Source: Ophiostoma sp. CBS 140.51 (lineage: Eukaryota; Ascomycota; Sordariomycetes; Ophiostomatales; Ophiostomataceae). From it: a DNA stretch of 64,000 bases. The stretch lies in the NCBI GenBank assembly GCA_029298735.1, contig JANSLP010000099.1:1-64000 (forward strand). The letters run 5' to 3'. Every line of letters begins with the position of its first letter. Positions within the stretch are counted from its first letter, which is position 1. The position numbers and the translations under genes are program-made. The notes beneath the pieces are model-generated. The model worked only from the letters and a program-made list of their open reading frames with translations, was not told where the DNA came from and did not search any database. Below, piece after piece: positions 23,377 to 33,979 of the stretch.

Positions 23377-25125
23377 TCACGGCTTAGCCGCTTCATTGAC
23401 AGCCGTCTTTGACGCCCGTCCAAACAACCGTCGGAATCCGCTCGCACCACCCGATGACCGTCCATTTGGTGTCTTGGGCCGCAGGCCAGACACGTCACCC
23501 GACTTTCTGGGACGCAACGTTGGCGGTGACAAGGGCGGCATTGGTGGTGGCGAGCTTGGAGGCTGCTGTGGTTGCTGTTGCGAATGTAGTGCTTGCTGCT
23601 GCAATGGTGGCGGCGGTTGTTGTCTTCTTGATGAGGGCATCATGGGCGGTGGCTGTGGGAAAGCAAACTCGTCGCCGATATTGTTACTGTTCAAGCTGCT
23701 GGTCACGGTCGAGGATCGTTCTCGCCGTGCGTTCGCGTTCTGTTGTTGTTGCTGCTGCTGGTTTTGTTGAGGTGAGGAAGTGGCCGATTTTGGAGGAAGG
23801 GAGAACACCATTGGTGCTGCAGAAGCTGTTGCTGCTGACGCTGCAGAAGATGACGGCGTTATTGTCGGCTTTCCTGGCCCTGGACGGTAGCTTCCGCCAC
23901 CACCAGATGTCGGCGATGTTGGTGATGGAATGTCCCATTTCGCCAAGATGTTCGGGTCGCCTGTGAGCTCGAAGCGCAGTCTCTGTCGCTGCCGCTCCTT
24001 TTCTCTCTCTCGTTCACGCTCCAGGTTGCGGTTGCTAACCGGTGGTGACGATGCCGTGGCAATGTTCATGTCGGCAAAGCCGTGCGCCATAAATCTGTCG
24101 AGCGTGCCAGATTGCCGTTGCTGTCGTTCGGGCAGGATCTCGTCTGGGTCTGCTGCTAGCCGTCCTTGCCGTACCGGTTCTGTCGTCGTGGCCGCAGTGC
24201 CAATCTCTTCAAACTCCTCCTCGTCATCCGTCTCTTCTCCCTCGATTTCGCCCGGATACGCTCGGTCCTCGTCGTCGTTCACCACGATATACCACCGGAT
24301 TTCCTCGCCACGCTGCAGCTGATCCCGCAGCTGTTCGAGCCAGCCCGACCCCTTCTTTCGTTTTGAGAGCATTGCGCCCCCACTGCCTTCGCTGGTACCC
24401 AAAGCTGTACCCAGAGATGCACCCTCTTCTGACGGCCCGGCCATGGATGGGAACCCGTCCTTGGTCTTGTGCTCACGTCGCCACCGCTGCTGCTGGAGGC
24501 GCTCATACCGCGCCATCTCGTCCACGATCGACGCCGACAGGTCGATCCGTGCTACATAATCAGCCACATAGGCGTGTGGACGGGACATTTCATCGAGCCG
24601 CTGCGTGTCGTACTCCTCGAGCAGTTTGACGGGTGAACGGTCTTGTCGTGCAAGCACTTCATCGCGGCCATCGTCGCGGCGAACGATGCCTGCTGCCGGC
24701 GTGGGACCGGAGGGTGCAGTTGGTACTGGTGGGCCGCCGCCATCCTTCTCTTTCTCCTTCTCCTTTTCTTTGATCTTTTCTCTCTCCTTCTTGTCCTTGC
24801 GCGATTTGCTCTTGGCGCGGGCAGCTTGCGATATAGACTGTCGCCGGCCGCGCTGTTCTGTTCCTGCTGTTGCTGCTGTAGCTTCGGCGGCCTTTTGTGC
24901 TGCTGCGGCTGGGGCTACTAATGCTGCAGCCTCGGCCTCAGCGTCTGTTTCGAGGTCTTGGGACGGCAGAAAGTCAAAGAGGCGGCCAAAGGCATCGAAC
25001 AGGCTGCGAGTCGTGGCTGGGCGGATGACCCAGTCGGGCGAGGCGTCGTCGAGATCCTGAACAATGACAAAGACGCGGATGCTGGGCCGGTGCCAGCGGA
25101 AGCCGTGGCAGAGGTAGGTGGGCAT
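23377..25125 (-). CDS. Unrecognised fungal protein with conserved N-terminus and low-complexity tail
   Basis: I do not recognise the family. The single-exon frame gives 582 residues from the ATG at 25125. The first ~60 residues look globular and constrained: HGFRWHRPSIRVFVIVQDL, then DWVIRPATTRSLFDAF and the LFDFLPSQ end. A Lys/Glu-rich segment (about 108-126) may be a coiled coil or nuclear signal. A second ordered region runs about 165-280: KLLEEYDTQRLDEMSRPHAYVADYV and RDQLQRGEEIRWYIVVNDDED, followed by an acidic patch. The C-terminal half is disordered, with poly-Gln, Pro-rich PPSSPPPMPPLSPP stretches that could bind SH3 or WW domains, and a Ser/Arg-rich end. It converges on the lipase gene. 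Function cannot be stated; the alternation of two conserved blocks with disorder suggests an adaptor or scaffold (inference). Confidence 0.75.
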   Translation of the reverse strand: MPTYLCHGFRWHRPSIRVFVIVQDLDDASPDWVIRPATTRSLFDAFGRLFDFLPSQDLETDAEAEAAALVAPAAAAQKAAEATAATAGTEQRGRRQSISQAARAKSKSRKDKKEREKIKEKEKEKEKDGGGPPVPTAPSGPTPAAGIVRRDDGRDEVLARQDRSPVKLLEEYDTQRLDEMSRPHAYVADYVARIDLSASIVDEMARYERLQQQRWRREHKTKDGFPSMAGPSEEGASLGTALGTSEGSGGAMLSKRKKGSGWLEQLRDQLQRGEEIRWYIVVNDDEDRAYPGEIEGEETDDEEEFEEIGTAATTTEPVRQGRLAADPDEILPERQQRQSGTLDRFMAHGFADMNIATASSPPVSNRNLEREREREKERQRQRLRFELTGDPNILAKWDIPSPTSPTSGGGGSYRPGPGKPTITPSSSAASAATASAAPMVFSLPPKSATSSPQQNQQQQQQQNANARRERSSTVTSSLNSNNIGDEFAFPQPPPMMPSSRRQQPPPPLQQQALHSQQQPQQPPSSPPPMPPLSPPTLRPRKSGDVSGLRPKTPNGRSSGGASGFRRLFGRASKTAVNEAAKP

Positions 25126-26432
25126 ATCTGGGAGGGTGAGAAGCGAGAAGGGAGGCGCGGCGGAAGGGAGGATAGGAGAGGGAAGGGAAATCGGAGGCTT
25201 TGAGTGTGACGTCTGAAGCTCGGCTTATGACGTGGTAAGCTTGTGACAGTGACGATTGGAGGTGATAAAGTGCTAAAATACAGATAAAAGGTCAAAGGAG
25301 GTGGAGGAGGAAGAAAATGATGTCCAGTTTCAAAACGAGAACGGAAGGACGTCAATTGGACCAATTGGCCCTGATTGAGGACGCGGGTGAGGGAAAATGG
25401 GAAAACCTGGGGATACGGGTCTGGCCGGCGGCTGAAATGTGAGATTGAGGCGGTAGAAGCGTCAATTGGGAGAGAAATGTGAAGGTGGGCGTCCAAGACA
25501 CGGTCGAGAGGCACGGAGCAAAAGAGCGGACGTAATGGGTGAAAAGAGAGGCAGCGAGACAGCACGAGGTTGGCGCCAACGGGCGATCATTATTAGCGAT
25601 GCGCTAAATGTTCGGGAGGGCAGGAGCTCGAGCTGACTCGAACTGGGCAGTTGCGAGGTTTCCATGGACCACACGGAGGGAAGGAACGAATGAGGCAGCA
25701 TGCAAGGGCAAGGGTTAGGGGACAAAGAATGGATAAAAGATAGTCGCCAGAACTTGCAAAAAGTTTCTGACAGATTTCATTTAATTTGTAGACTTAGCAA
25801 CTGACAGCTACGGTAGATAGATACACACAGTCCTTGCAGTCGGCACGCCACCATCCGGCAGTCATTCTGGTCCAATCTTGCTGTTTCAGCTCTCGGCCTC
25901 TTTACCACTCACTGTCTTGGGGTGTCTGGCAGGTGCGATCCGCGTGCTCGTTAACTGCTCTGGGATCGCGCTTTCCCTATCTGTGCTGATGTCTTTGAGC
26001 TGTCGCACCTTCCCCGCGGCACTAACCGGCCGCTGAGCCCGAGCGAGGTGGAGTCCTAGAGCCCTGAAAAGCTATCTGTTAGGGTGAGGAAGGAGCGATG
26101 TTAGCACCGCCGTTTATCTTGACATCGCGCCTTTCGTCGATGTACATCTGTAGTCGCGATGGAGGAATCAACCTTGGCAGAGCTCCAACTAATATTATGG
26201 ATATTATGGAGAAGAGGCGTTTTCAACGGCAGATGCAGTGTTGCATCGGGGCATGGTCTATGCTTGAAGCTACGACATGCCTGAGGGCTGTATTGATTAT
26301 GAGCTTGAGAAAAAAGAAAGTCCAAACAAAAAATGCTATTTTTTTGATGCCGTCGCTCTATGCCAAAAAGTATGAATAGCACAAATAGTACAAACAGAAA
26401 ACAACACAAAAATAATATGCGCAAGTCTAGGT
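25126..26432. other. Intergenic region upstream of the unrecognised gene
   Basis: About 1.3 kb between the start of one minus-strand gene and the end of DBP10. The part nearest 25.1-25.6 kb is purine-rich on the plus strand, so pyrimidine-rich on the coding strand, as in a fungal promoter and leader. No domain-bearing frame is seen. Confidence 0.5.
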
Positions 26433-29400
26433 CTAACCGTGGCCACGTCCGCCACCACGGCCACCACGGCCACCACCACCGCGGCCTCCACCCCGACCGC
26501 GACCTCCTCCTCCACCACCACCACCACCCCGTCCACCGCCCCCGCCGCTTCTGCCGCCACCCCGTCCACCGTCGCGGGCCGGGCGTGCGTTCTTGAGCCT
26601 CTTCTGCTCCATGACCTTGCGGGCCTTGCGGATGTCGTCCATGCCCTTGACTTCGCGGTAGCTGCCCTCGCCGTCCTTGAAGCGACCAACACGGTTCTCG
26701 CGGGCCTCAGCCACACGCTTCTTCTGCACGTGGTAGTCGTCGCGGAACTTGTCGGCCTCCTTGGGCGCCAGCTCCTTCTTGTGCATGAAGCGGCCCGTAC
26801 CAGGGCCAGCATTGAAGCCGCCACGGCCGCCAGGACCACCAGGACCAGCACCCGCCGTGGGGTTCTGGACTTGGCGCGCTAGACCACTGCGCTCGGCATC
26901 ACCGACTTGTGGCAGACGGCCCAGACGGTTGGCCTTGCGCCACCTGTCGAAGCGGCCGCTCTGGAAGGACGCAGCAATCTTGACACCACTCTCACCGCGG
27001 ACCATCTTGCCGCCACCCTTGCCGCCCTGGGCGCGACTGCCGTCGTCGTCGTTGGCACGAGCGACGTACTTGCCCTGCTTCTTGTCCCAGCGGAGCTTGG
27101 AGCGCGTGGGCACACCAAAGGCCTTGGCGGTGTCGTCGTTCGTCAGGTCCATGGTAGCGTCGCGAGCGGCCTGGGCGAAACTGTGGTAGGCGCTGCCCTC
27201 GCCATCGTCGTCACCACCGCGGCCGTGCACACCGTAACCGCGCTCCTCAACAGCACGAGCGTCCATGCTGGGACCAGCGCGGGGTGTGTAAGACATGTAG
27301 ACGGAGCTGTCGACCCACGAAGCACCCGGGCCACCGGCACCATTGGCACCCTCGCCGTCGTTGATTGCCCAAGCATCGTCATTCTCGAGCACGTCGGCAC
27401 CATCGTCCTCATCCTCACTGTCATCTTCCCATGGATCCTCAGCGTCTTTGGCGTCATCATTCTCGTCATCGTCGTCGTCGCTGTCGGCACCGCCATTAGC
27501 CAGAGCTGCAGCACCCTCCTCGTAGTCGGCGCCGTCATCTTCCTCGTCATTTGTGGCGATAGGCACGCCGCTGGAGCTGCGCCGTGGGCCAGCACGTTTC
27601 CGCATGGTGCGCATAACCTCAGCGGCCTTGCTCTTCATGGCCTTCTTGTTCTGGTGGTGGACCTCGAAGATGGACTCCTGAGGCTTGTAGCCGGTAATCT
27701 TGGCCAGCAGGTCCTCGCGGGCCAGACCCACAGAGGCTCCGTCCACACCGTCCTCATTGGCACCGTCAGCATCCGCGCTGTCAGCAAAGATGGGGTGCAG
27801 CTGCGACCAACCACGGCTGCGAACCATCTCGCGCGCGCGCTTGGCACTCTGGCTCGAGGCCGACAGACGCGTGCGGAAGTATTGCTTCTGGGCCTTGGAA
27901 GCGACCTGGCGCAGCAGCTCAATGTCGTGCACATCACCGAGCAGAGTCGTAACCCACTCGACGTGCGGCTCGACAGAGCTGCGGGCAAGCGAACCGACAA
28001 CGATATCGCGGGTTAGGTCGTACTGGCCCTTGGAGCTGCCCTTGGCCGACGCCTGCTCGACGCCGTCACGGCCCACGAGCATCTTGCGACCCAGGAACAG
28101 CTGCAGATCCATCAGGTACGGCGCATCCGTGTCCTGCACCAAACTGTAACTGCTACCCTCCTGGTCGGCACGAGCGGTACGACCGACACGATGGACAAAG
28201 ACCTTGGCCTGGGGCGGGAAATCGTAGTTGACAACGTTGGCGAGAACAGGGATATCGATACCACGTGCTGCTAAATCGGTGACAACCATGATGTTGGTGC
28301 GGCCGTGGCGAAAGTTCTCGACCTGGATCTTACGGGCCGTTTGGTCGAGCGAACCATAGACGTGGGAGACGGCGAAGCCGGCCTCAGACAGGATAGAGGC
28401 CAGGTACTCGACGTGGTGCTTGGTGGACGCGAACACAATAGTCGAGTGTTCGGTAGGTGCCACCTTGGAAGAAACGTAGCCGCTATTGAGACGCTTGCGT
28501 TTCCGCGGGTTGGAATCGTCCTCGTCACCATCACCGTCGCCACCATTTTTACGGATCTCGTCGCGCGCCTTGATGGCTGCCTCGGGCAGACCCAGTGGGA
28601 TCTTGATGACGTCGTGTAGCAGGTGCAGCAGTGCACCCTCCTTCTCGGGGCCCTTGACGCTGAAGAATGCGCTCTTCAGCTTGGGCGAGATCTTGGTCTC
28701 AATATCAAGACGCACCAAGCTGGGGTCCTGCAGACCAGCGCGGGCAAATTCGACAAGCGACGATGGCAGCGTGGCCGAGAAGAGCAGCGTCTGGCGCGAC
28801 AGCGGCAGAGCATGCAGAATCTCGGTCAACTGGGCAGCGAAACCCATTTCGAACAGACGATCGGCCTCATCAAAGACGACGTACTTGATGGACGACAGAT
28901 CGAGGTTCATTTCGACCTTGAGATGCAGGAAACGACCGGGTGTCGCAATAACGATATCCGGGTTCGACGCCAGCAGCCCAAACTGCTCCTCGAGGCTGTC
29001 ACCACCGACCAGCAGCACCGTCTTGAGGTCCGTGTCGCGGCCGAGCTCGTTGACGACTTTGAGCGTTTGCATCGCCAATTCACGCGACGGCGACATGATG
29101 AGCGCGCGAGCACCGACACGCACGCTGTGCGCCCGCAGACGCTGGATCATGGGAATCACGAAAGCAGCCGTCTTTCCGGAACCTGTCCGGGCCATGCCGA
29201 CGACATCACGGCGGCCCATAATCAGAGGAATCGTCTTGCGCTGGATGGGTGTCGGGACCGAGAAGCCCTTGCGTGTGATGGCGCGCATCAGCGTCGGGTT
29301 GAGGCCCATGGCCTGGAAACCACCGCCCTTGACCGACGAGGCACCCTTAAGGTTGCTCGTCTTGCGGAAAGCGGCCGCCTGTTGCAGCGCAATATAAGCC

Positions 29401-29690
29401 TCGTCGTCGCCGTCCTCCAAGTTGGCGCCCGTCAGCACGCCCTTCTTCGGCAGGCCATTGCTGGCATCGGTAAAGCCGCCGCCCTCGAGAATGGCGCCGA
29501 GGTCGAGATCGTCGTCTTGTGGTGGCGGCGCAGCCTTTGCCTTTTTGCGTTTCCGGCTCGATTTATCATTGTCGTTGTCATCGTCGCTGTCGGGGTCGCT
29601 GCCGAAACCGCCAAAGTCGTCGGTGAACAGGTCGCCCATGATGTCGACCTCGTTCTCCGACGGCGTCGGAGACGCGAATCGGGCGGACAT
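26433..29690 (-). CDS. DBP10: ATP-dependent RNA helicase Dbp10/DDX54
   Basis: Nucleolar DEAD-box helicase that acts in pre-60S ribosome assembly. One exon encodes 1085 residues. Domains in order: acidic N-terminus with a KRKKAK basic patch; Q motif near residue 124 (FQAMGLNPTLMRAITRKGF, PTPIQ); Walker A ARTGSGKT near 168; PSRELA; the DEAD-box motif II as VFDEADRL near 272; SAT near 303; and motif VI HRVGRTARAD near 500. A DBP10-type C-terminal domain follows, with the YKPQESIFEVHHQNKKAMKSKA block, a long acidic linker, and PRAGPSMDARAVEERGYGVHG. The last ~55 residues are an RGG/Gly-rich tail that likely binds RNA. Length and tail fit the family. The frame covers the full family length, so no intron is needed. 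It is divergent from the J-protein gene. Confidence 0.95.
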   Translation of the reverse strand: MSARFASPTPSENEVDIMGDLFTDDFGGFGSDPDSDDDNDNDKSSRKRKKAKAAPPPQDDDLDLGAILEGGGFTDASNGLPKKGVLTGANLEDGDDEAYIALQQAAAFRKTSNLKGASSVKGGGFQAMGLNPTLMRAITRKGFSVPTPIQRKTIPLIMGRRDVVGMARTGSGKTAAFVIPMIQRLRAHSVRVGARALIMSPSRELAMQTLKVVNELGRDTDLKTVLLVGGDSLEEQFGLLASNPDIVIATPGRFLHLKVEMNLDLSSIKYVVFDEADRLFEMGFAAQLTEILHALPLSRQTLLFSATLPSSLVEFARAGLQDPSLVRLDIETKISPKLKSAFFSVKGPEKEGALLHLLHDVIKIPLGLPEAAIKARDEIRKNGGDGDGDEDDSNPRKRKRLNSGYVSSKVAPTEHSTIVFASTKHHVEYLASILSEAGFAVSHVYGSLDQTARKIQVENFRHGRTNIMVVTDLAARGIDIPVLANVVNYDFPPQAKVFVHRVGRTARADQEGSSYSLVQDTDAPYLMDLQLFLGRKMLVGRDGVEQASAKGSSKGQYDLTRDIVVGSLARSSVEPHVEWVTTLLGDVHDIELLRQVASKAQKQYFRTRLSASSQSAKRAREMVRSRGWSQLHPIFADSADADGANEDGVDGASVGLAREDLLAKITGYKPQESIFEVHHQNKKAMKSKAAEVMRTMRKRAGPRRSSSGVPIATNDEEDDGADYEEGAAALANGGADSDDDDDENDDAKDAEDPWEDDSEDEDDGADVLENDDAWAINDGEGANGAGGPGASWVDSSVYMSYTPRAGPSMDARAVEERGYGVHGRGGDDDGEGSAYHSFAQAARDATMDLTNDDTAKAFGVPTRSKLRWDKKQGKYVARANDDDGSRAQGGKGGGKMVRGESGVKIAASFQSGRFDRWRKANRLGRLPQVGDAERSGLARQVQNPTAGAGPGGPGGRGGFNAGPGTGRFMHKKELAPKEADKFRDDYHVQKKRVAEARENRVGRFKDGEGSYREVKGMDDIRKARKVMEQKRLKNARPARDGGRGGGRSGGGGGRGGGGGGGGGRGRGGGRGGGGRGGRGGGRGHG

Positions 29691-30233
29691 GGTCGTCGCA
29701 GATGTGTGGGTGACCGTATGTGTGCGTTTGGAAATGTAATGTTTTGTGGTGTGGTGAAGGGAAGGGGAAGTTGTCGTTGCCTTCCACCGCTGGCAGCAAA
29801 TTTGGTGATGGGATGGGGAAGGTACGGGCTTTTCGCCTGGTCTTTTGCTCTTTCCTTACTTTTCGCTGTTTTCGATGCTCCTGCCGATTTTTTTTAGGCG
29901 GTCTCCAGAAAAAAAGTCTTATCGGGCGGCTTATCTTATCGATAGTCATACAAGCTGGACCTGCCTCCACTGGGCGTTAGTCCGCGTCGTACCTGCCCGC
30001 ATATTACAGCGCCTCAAGACCGCCTGCATGACCTAGGAAGGAGCCCCGCTTTTGTGTACAACAGCGAGCCTTGTCGCAAGAGCAGGCTTCAGAGTTCGAG
30101 CTTCTCCAACTTCAACCACGATCACGACGACAACCATCCCGTCCATCTCTTGCAGCGCAGCGGATGGTCTAGGTGACCGTCGAATTCTGTCACTCGTTTA
30201 TTATTGCATTCTTTACGACCACCCACCACCATT
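29691..30233. promoter_or_regulatory. Divergent promoter, DBP10 / J-protein
   Basis: A 543-base spacer between oppositely transcribed start codons must hold both promoters. It is T-rich in its middle. I cannot assign specific factor sites with confidence. Confidence 0.5.
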
Positions 30234-30937
30234 ATGGCCGACGAAGAAGGACGCGATGCGCTCGACATCCTCGAGTCGGAAAACAAAGAAGCCGTCAAGG
30301 ACGATGAGATCTCGCGCATCCTCGGCGCCTTTCGACTTGATGCGTGAGTGCACTGCCTTATTTTCTGATTTTATCTCTTGTCTAGTGGTACTAACTGTCC
30401 AGATACGCCGTATTGGGCCTGCAGCCCGGTGTGACCGAGTCCGACATCAAAATCACCTACCGCAAAAAGTCGCTCCTGATCCATCCTGACAAGACACGAA
30501 ACCCGCGCGCGCCGGACGCATTCGACCGTTTGAAGAAGGCGCAGACGGAGCTTATGGATGAGAAGCACCGTGAGCGACTGGACGAGGCGATTGCCGACGC
30601 ACGCATGCTGCTGATGCGCGAGAACAAGTGGAATGCCGACAGCCCCGAACTCAAGACGGACGATTTCAAGGTGAAATGGGCCGACAAGACAAAGTATGTG
30701 CTGATTGACAACGAGCAGCGGCGGCAGCGGCAACTGCGGGCACAGATGCAGGAAGAGGGCCGGGAGCAGCGGCGCGAAGAGGAGGAAATCGAGGCGCGGA
30801 AACGCAAGCGGCAGCACGACCAAGACTGGGAAGCGACACGCGACCAGCGGATCGACAGCTGGCGCAAGTTCTCGAACAAGAAGTCGGCGGGGGGCGAGGG
30901 TGGGAAGAAGAAGAAGAAGATCAAGACGTTGGGTTGA
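30234..30937 (+). CDS. spf31: Spliceosome-associated J-domain protein (DNAJC8/Spf31-like)
   Basis: J protein that recruits Hsp70; the DNAJC8/Spf31 group is associated with spliceosomal particles. Two exons, 30234-30343 and 30403-30937, flank a 59-base intron (GTGAGT...CTAAC...CAG) that splits codon 37. The product is 214 residues. A short acidic leader (MADEEGRDALDILES) precedes the J domain. This holds YAVLGLQPG, then the essential HPD tripeptide in LLIHPDKTRNPRAPDAFDRLKKAQ. The rest is a charged helical region (DEKHRERLDEAI, then Arg/Gln/Glu-rich) and a basic KKKKKIKTLG end that may act as a nuclear signal. There is no Gly/Phe region or zinc domain, as expected for class III J proteins of this type. 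It is divergent from DBP10 and convergent with SYO1. Confidence 0.9.
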
Positions 30938-31212
30938 GGGAGTGTGTGTGTGATATTGGAACGTCGGGGTACAAGGACGGAGACCTCGACCTTGAAGTGT
31001 TTTGTTCACGTTATTCACGGCGTATTGGGAACGATACTCGGCGTTGTTATCGGCAACAGGGCCGGTGTGCTATACTATGATTTGCTTTTTATGCCCATGG
31101 GCTCTCTATTTATGACGAAAATACAATAACTTTTTGATGTCTCCAAACTCCAATGCAAATGCTAACTCCAGAAAAGAACGAAACCACACCAAGCTTTCAC
31201 ACCCACCCTACT

Positions 31213-33510
31213 CTAATCTGTCGGGACGTGCTTCTTCTTGTACTGGATGAAGCGGCTCAGGTTGAGTACAGCCTCATCAGCACGTGTGCGCAACTCTGAG
31301 CTCGACCGCTTGTCAATACCCTTGGCCATGGCCTTGGTCTTGGGCACAGCAGCCTCGAAGGCAGCCAGCAGCTTGTCGTGCCAGAAGACTTCCTTGTCGC
31401 AGGCCGACTTTTCGTCACCGAAGATATCAAAGAGCTGGTTAAGCACCTCGATAACCTCGGCAGGGGTTGCCCGGCGGTCGCTGGCGTTAACGAGGGTCAA
31501 TAGGTATTGGCTGATCTCGCGTTTGAGCTCGGCCGGCGCGGGGTCAAGGGCCATCTGGCCAAGCACACCGATGCACTTGACGGGCAGGCTGTTAAAGGGG
31601 TCCTCCTCGGCCTCGCTGCCATCCTTGCTCTCGCCGTTGGTGGCAGCTGCCTCGCGCAGGGCCATGAAGCGTGCAGCCTCGCCGGCATCCGTGGGCGTCG
31701 TGCCACCCAGAACACGAGACAGGGCCCAGGCCAGACCGGCCACCTGAGAGGCGACGTGTAGCTCGACGGATGCCTCCTTGGTGGAAGATGTCAGACCCAG
31801 AAGAGGGCGCACAACACGAAGCCAGATACGGCGGGCGACAGGGCGCCAGGCGGAGCGGATGGCAGCGTTGCCATCGTCGCGCAGATCAACCAGAGACACA
31901 GTCCAGGCAATGTTGTTGAGAGCAGACAGGGCGTCAAGCAGGACGGCCACCGAATCAGCAGAGGCATCCTGGGCACGAGCAGCCACGAGACGCACAATTT
32001 GCGGGATGGCGTCAGAAATGAGAGCCCGCAGCGTAGTCAAGTCCTCAAGACCCTCGCCGTCGCCGTTGTCGAAATCGTCGTCGTCGGCGCCAGTCACATT
32101 CTCCATATCGCGGTCGATATCGATACCGTTGTCGCTGTCGTCGTCATCACCGTCCTCATCGTCATCCTCGCCATCAACGTCCATAGTATCGTCGGCGCCA
32201 GCCGCCTTCTTGCTCGATGACGGCTCAGCATCGTCATCACCGTCGGCCATCTCTTCGTCGTCATCGTCTTCGTCACCGCTGTTCTTATCGCCGTTCTCGC
32301 CAAAGACGACACTGTCTTCAGCCTCGCCACCTTCACCAGCCTCGCCGTCCTGGATGCCGTTCCACACGGCCTCATCCTTGTTGCCCTTCTCGAGAGAAGC
32401 CTTGAGCGTCGTGCCTATCAACGCCAAGGTCTCCAAAGCGAGACCCAGCGTCTCGGCCGAGCGGTCCTCCTCCTCTTCGTCAGGATTCTTGCCCTCCTTC
32501 TCACCAGAAGCCTCCGTCTCCTTCTCCTCACGGTCCAGCTGCTGTTCAATGACACCGGCCAGCGTCGGCACCAGGACTGCGTCCGAGGCGTTGTCGCGGC
32601 CCGGGCTGTGGTCGTACCACTCGAGCGTCGCAAAGACCGAGTGAAGCAGCGACGAAGCGGCCACAGCCAGGGGACCGCCGGCTGCCTGCAATTTCCGCAG
32701 AGCGCCGTAGCAGCCACCACTGGCCACATCGTCAACAAGCGTCTCTGCAAGCGCGCGCTGGCCCACGTCGTCGCAAAGGCGGGCCAGTGTCGTCAGAGCA
32801 GCCCACTGGATCTCGAATGGCACAGATGTCGTCGAGGCTGCGCCGTTGCCAGCCTTGGCCTTGGCGGCAGAAATGTGAGCAGAGGCATCGCCCGCTGCGA
32901 GGGCAAAGAGCGCCCGTGTAATGGTGGCCTCCTTGGCCACAGCCGCCAGAATCTCATCGCGTGACTCGGCCAGCTGGCCCAGCAGGTCCAGGATGGCCGA
33001 TGTGATGCGCCACATAAACTCCTGCTGCGCCTTGGTGAGCTTGGCGTCCTTCTCCTGGCTATTTTTGCCCTGCTCGAGCGTGCTCCAGATCTGGCCCAGG
33101 GCATGTGCCGCCGGCGTCAGCACGTCGCTGCGGTACAGGTGCACGCAAAAGTCGGCCGCCTCGTGCTGCGCAAGGACATTGAGCACAGCCCAACCAGCCA
33201 CACGACTCTCTATACTCGCATCTGCCAAAGTCTCGCTCAAAACCAGGTGCACCACTTGCTCACGCAGCAGCAGCTTGCGGCACCGGGCATCCTCGACAAT
33301 GTTGGCAATAGCGCTAGCAGCCGTTGTGCGCGTAGCCAGGTTGGAGCTTCGCAGGTCGTTCAAAACGGGCAGAATCTTGGCTGTGCGAAGAGCTGCCAGA
33401 GCCGGGTCGGAAGGCTCTTTGACAGCCTTGGGCGCACGAGAGCCACTGCCGCTCATCGGGTCAGGGCGACGGCCTGCCGGGCCCGCTCTGTTTCTCCGAG
33501 ACTTGCCCAT
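31213..33510 (-). CDS. SYO1: Symportin Syo1 (HEATR3 homologue)
   Basis: ARM/HEAT-repeat adaptor that co-imports ribosomal proteins Rpl5 and Rpl11 with importin Kap104 and delivers them to the 5S RNP during 60S assembly. A single exon encodes 765 residues. The basic MGKSRRNRAG N-terminus with a nearby PxP region resembles the PY-NLS-bearing start of Chaetomium Syo1. ARM repeats follow from about residue 40 (ILPVLNDLRSSNLATRTTAASAIANIV). A long acidic loop spans about residues 395-485, with Asp/Glu runs, where family members bind basic cargo. HEAT-like repeats resume to the C-terminus (LSRFIQYKKKHVP). The gene lies about 1.5 kb past DBP10, another 60S factor. The adjacency is seen directly; a functional reason for it is inference. 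Confidence 0.9.
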   Translation of the reverse strand: MGKSRRNRAGPAGRRPDPMSGSGSRAPKAVKEPSDPALAALRTAKILPVLNDLRSSNLATRTTAASAIANIVEDARCRKLLLREQVVHLVLSETLADASIESRVAGWAVLNVLAQHEAADFCVHLYRSDVLTPAAHALGQIWSTLEQGKNSQEKDAKLTKAQQEFMWRITSAILDLLGQLAESRDEILAAVAKEATITRALFALAAGDASAHISAAKAKAGNGAASTTSVPFEIQWAALTTLARLCDDVGQRALAETLVDDVASGGCYGALRKLQAAGGPLAVAASSLLHSVFATLEWYDHSPGRDNASDAVLVPTLAGVIEQQLDREEKETEASGEKEGKNPDEEEEDRSAETLGLALETLALIGTTLKASLEKGNKDEAVWNGIQDGEAGEGGEAEDSVVFGENGDKNSGDEDDDDEEMADGDDDAEPSSSKKAAGADDTMDVDGEDDDEDGDDDDSDNGIDIDRDMENVTGADDDDFDNGDGEGLEDLTTLRALISDAIPQIVRLVAARAQDASADSVAVLLDALSALNNIAWTVSLVDLRDDGNAAIRSAWRPVARRIWLRVVRPLLGLTSSTKEASVELHVASQVAGLAWALSRVLGGTTPTDAGEAARFMALREAAATNGESKDGSEAEEDPFNSLPVKCIGVLGQMALDPAPAELKREISQYLLTLVNASDRRATPAEVIEVLNQLFDIFGDEKSACDKEVFWHDKLLAAFEAAVPKTKAMAKGIDKRSSSELRTRADEAVLNLSRFIQYKKKHVPTD

Positions 33511-33979
33511 GGTGAGAGATGTGTGTATAAAGTGAGATTGCTATGTAGCGTTTCCGATTAGTGATGAATGTGAGAGGCAGTGAAAAAATACGAACAAATA
33601 TGTAAGTATTTTCACTTTTACTAAAAAGACGGAAGGTTCGACCGAGTGATTGCTTCTTTTGGAGGTTGACGATAATCATGAAAAACCGCTAGTTTGAGTT
33701 TTTATATGCAATTATCCGATCCACATGGTATTCTCCACTTTAATTGACTAACACCTCGGACAACAACAAACCCCTTTACGAACGATATTTTGATTTTATT
33801 TCCTTGACTCTCAGTATATTTTTATTCAAAATTTCAAAATTTATGATATAGTAGGGCAATGGCAATAAAATTTTAACTAAAACCTAATAAAAATTTCAAA
33901 TTCCAAGGAAATACAGTAACTTTTGGGGTGCCGCAATTGCAGCAGAACGACAATCATAAAATGGAGGACCCTCTCACGG
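33511..33979. other. AT-rich boundary of the accessory island
   Basis: From about 33.6 to 33.95 kb the sequence turns strongly A/T-rich, with A and T runs and TAAAA/TTTCAAA words, unlike the GC-balanced genes around it. It separates the SYO1 promoter from a decayed pseudogene. The composition would suit a degraded repeat or a C-to-T mutated segment; no element can be recognised in it. Confidence 0.6.

Noticed and set aside
26907..29897. Long plus-strand frames opposite DBP10 (up to 424 codons)
   Set aside because: They mirror the DBP10 coding strand; no recognisable motif.
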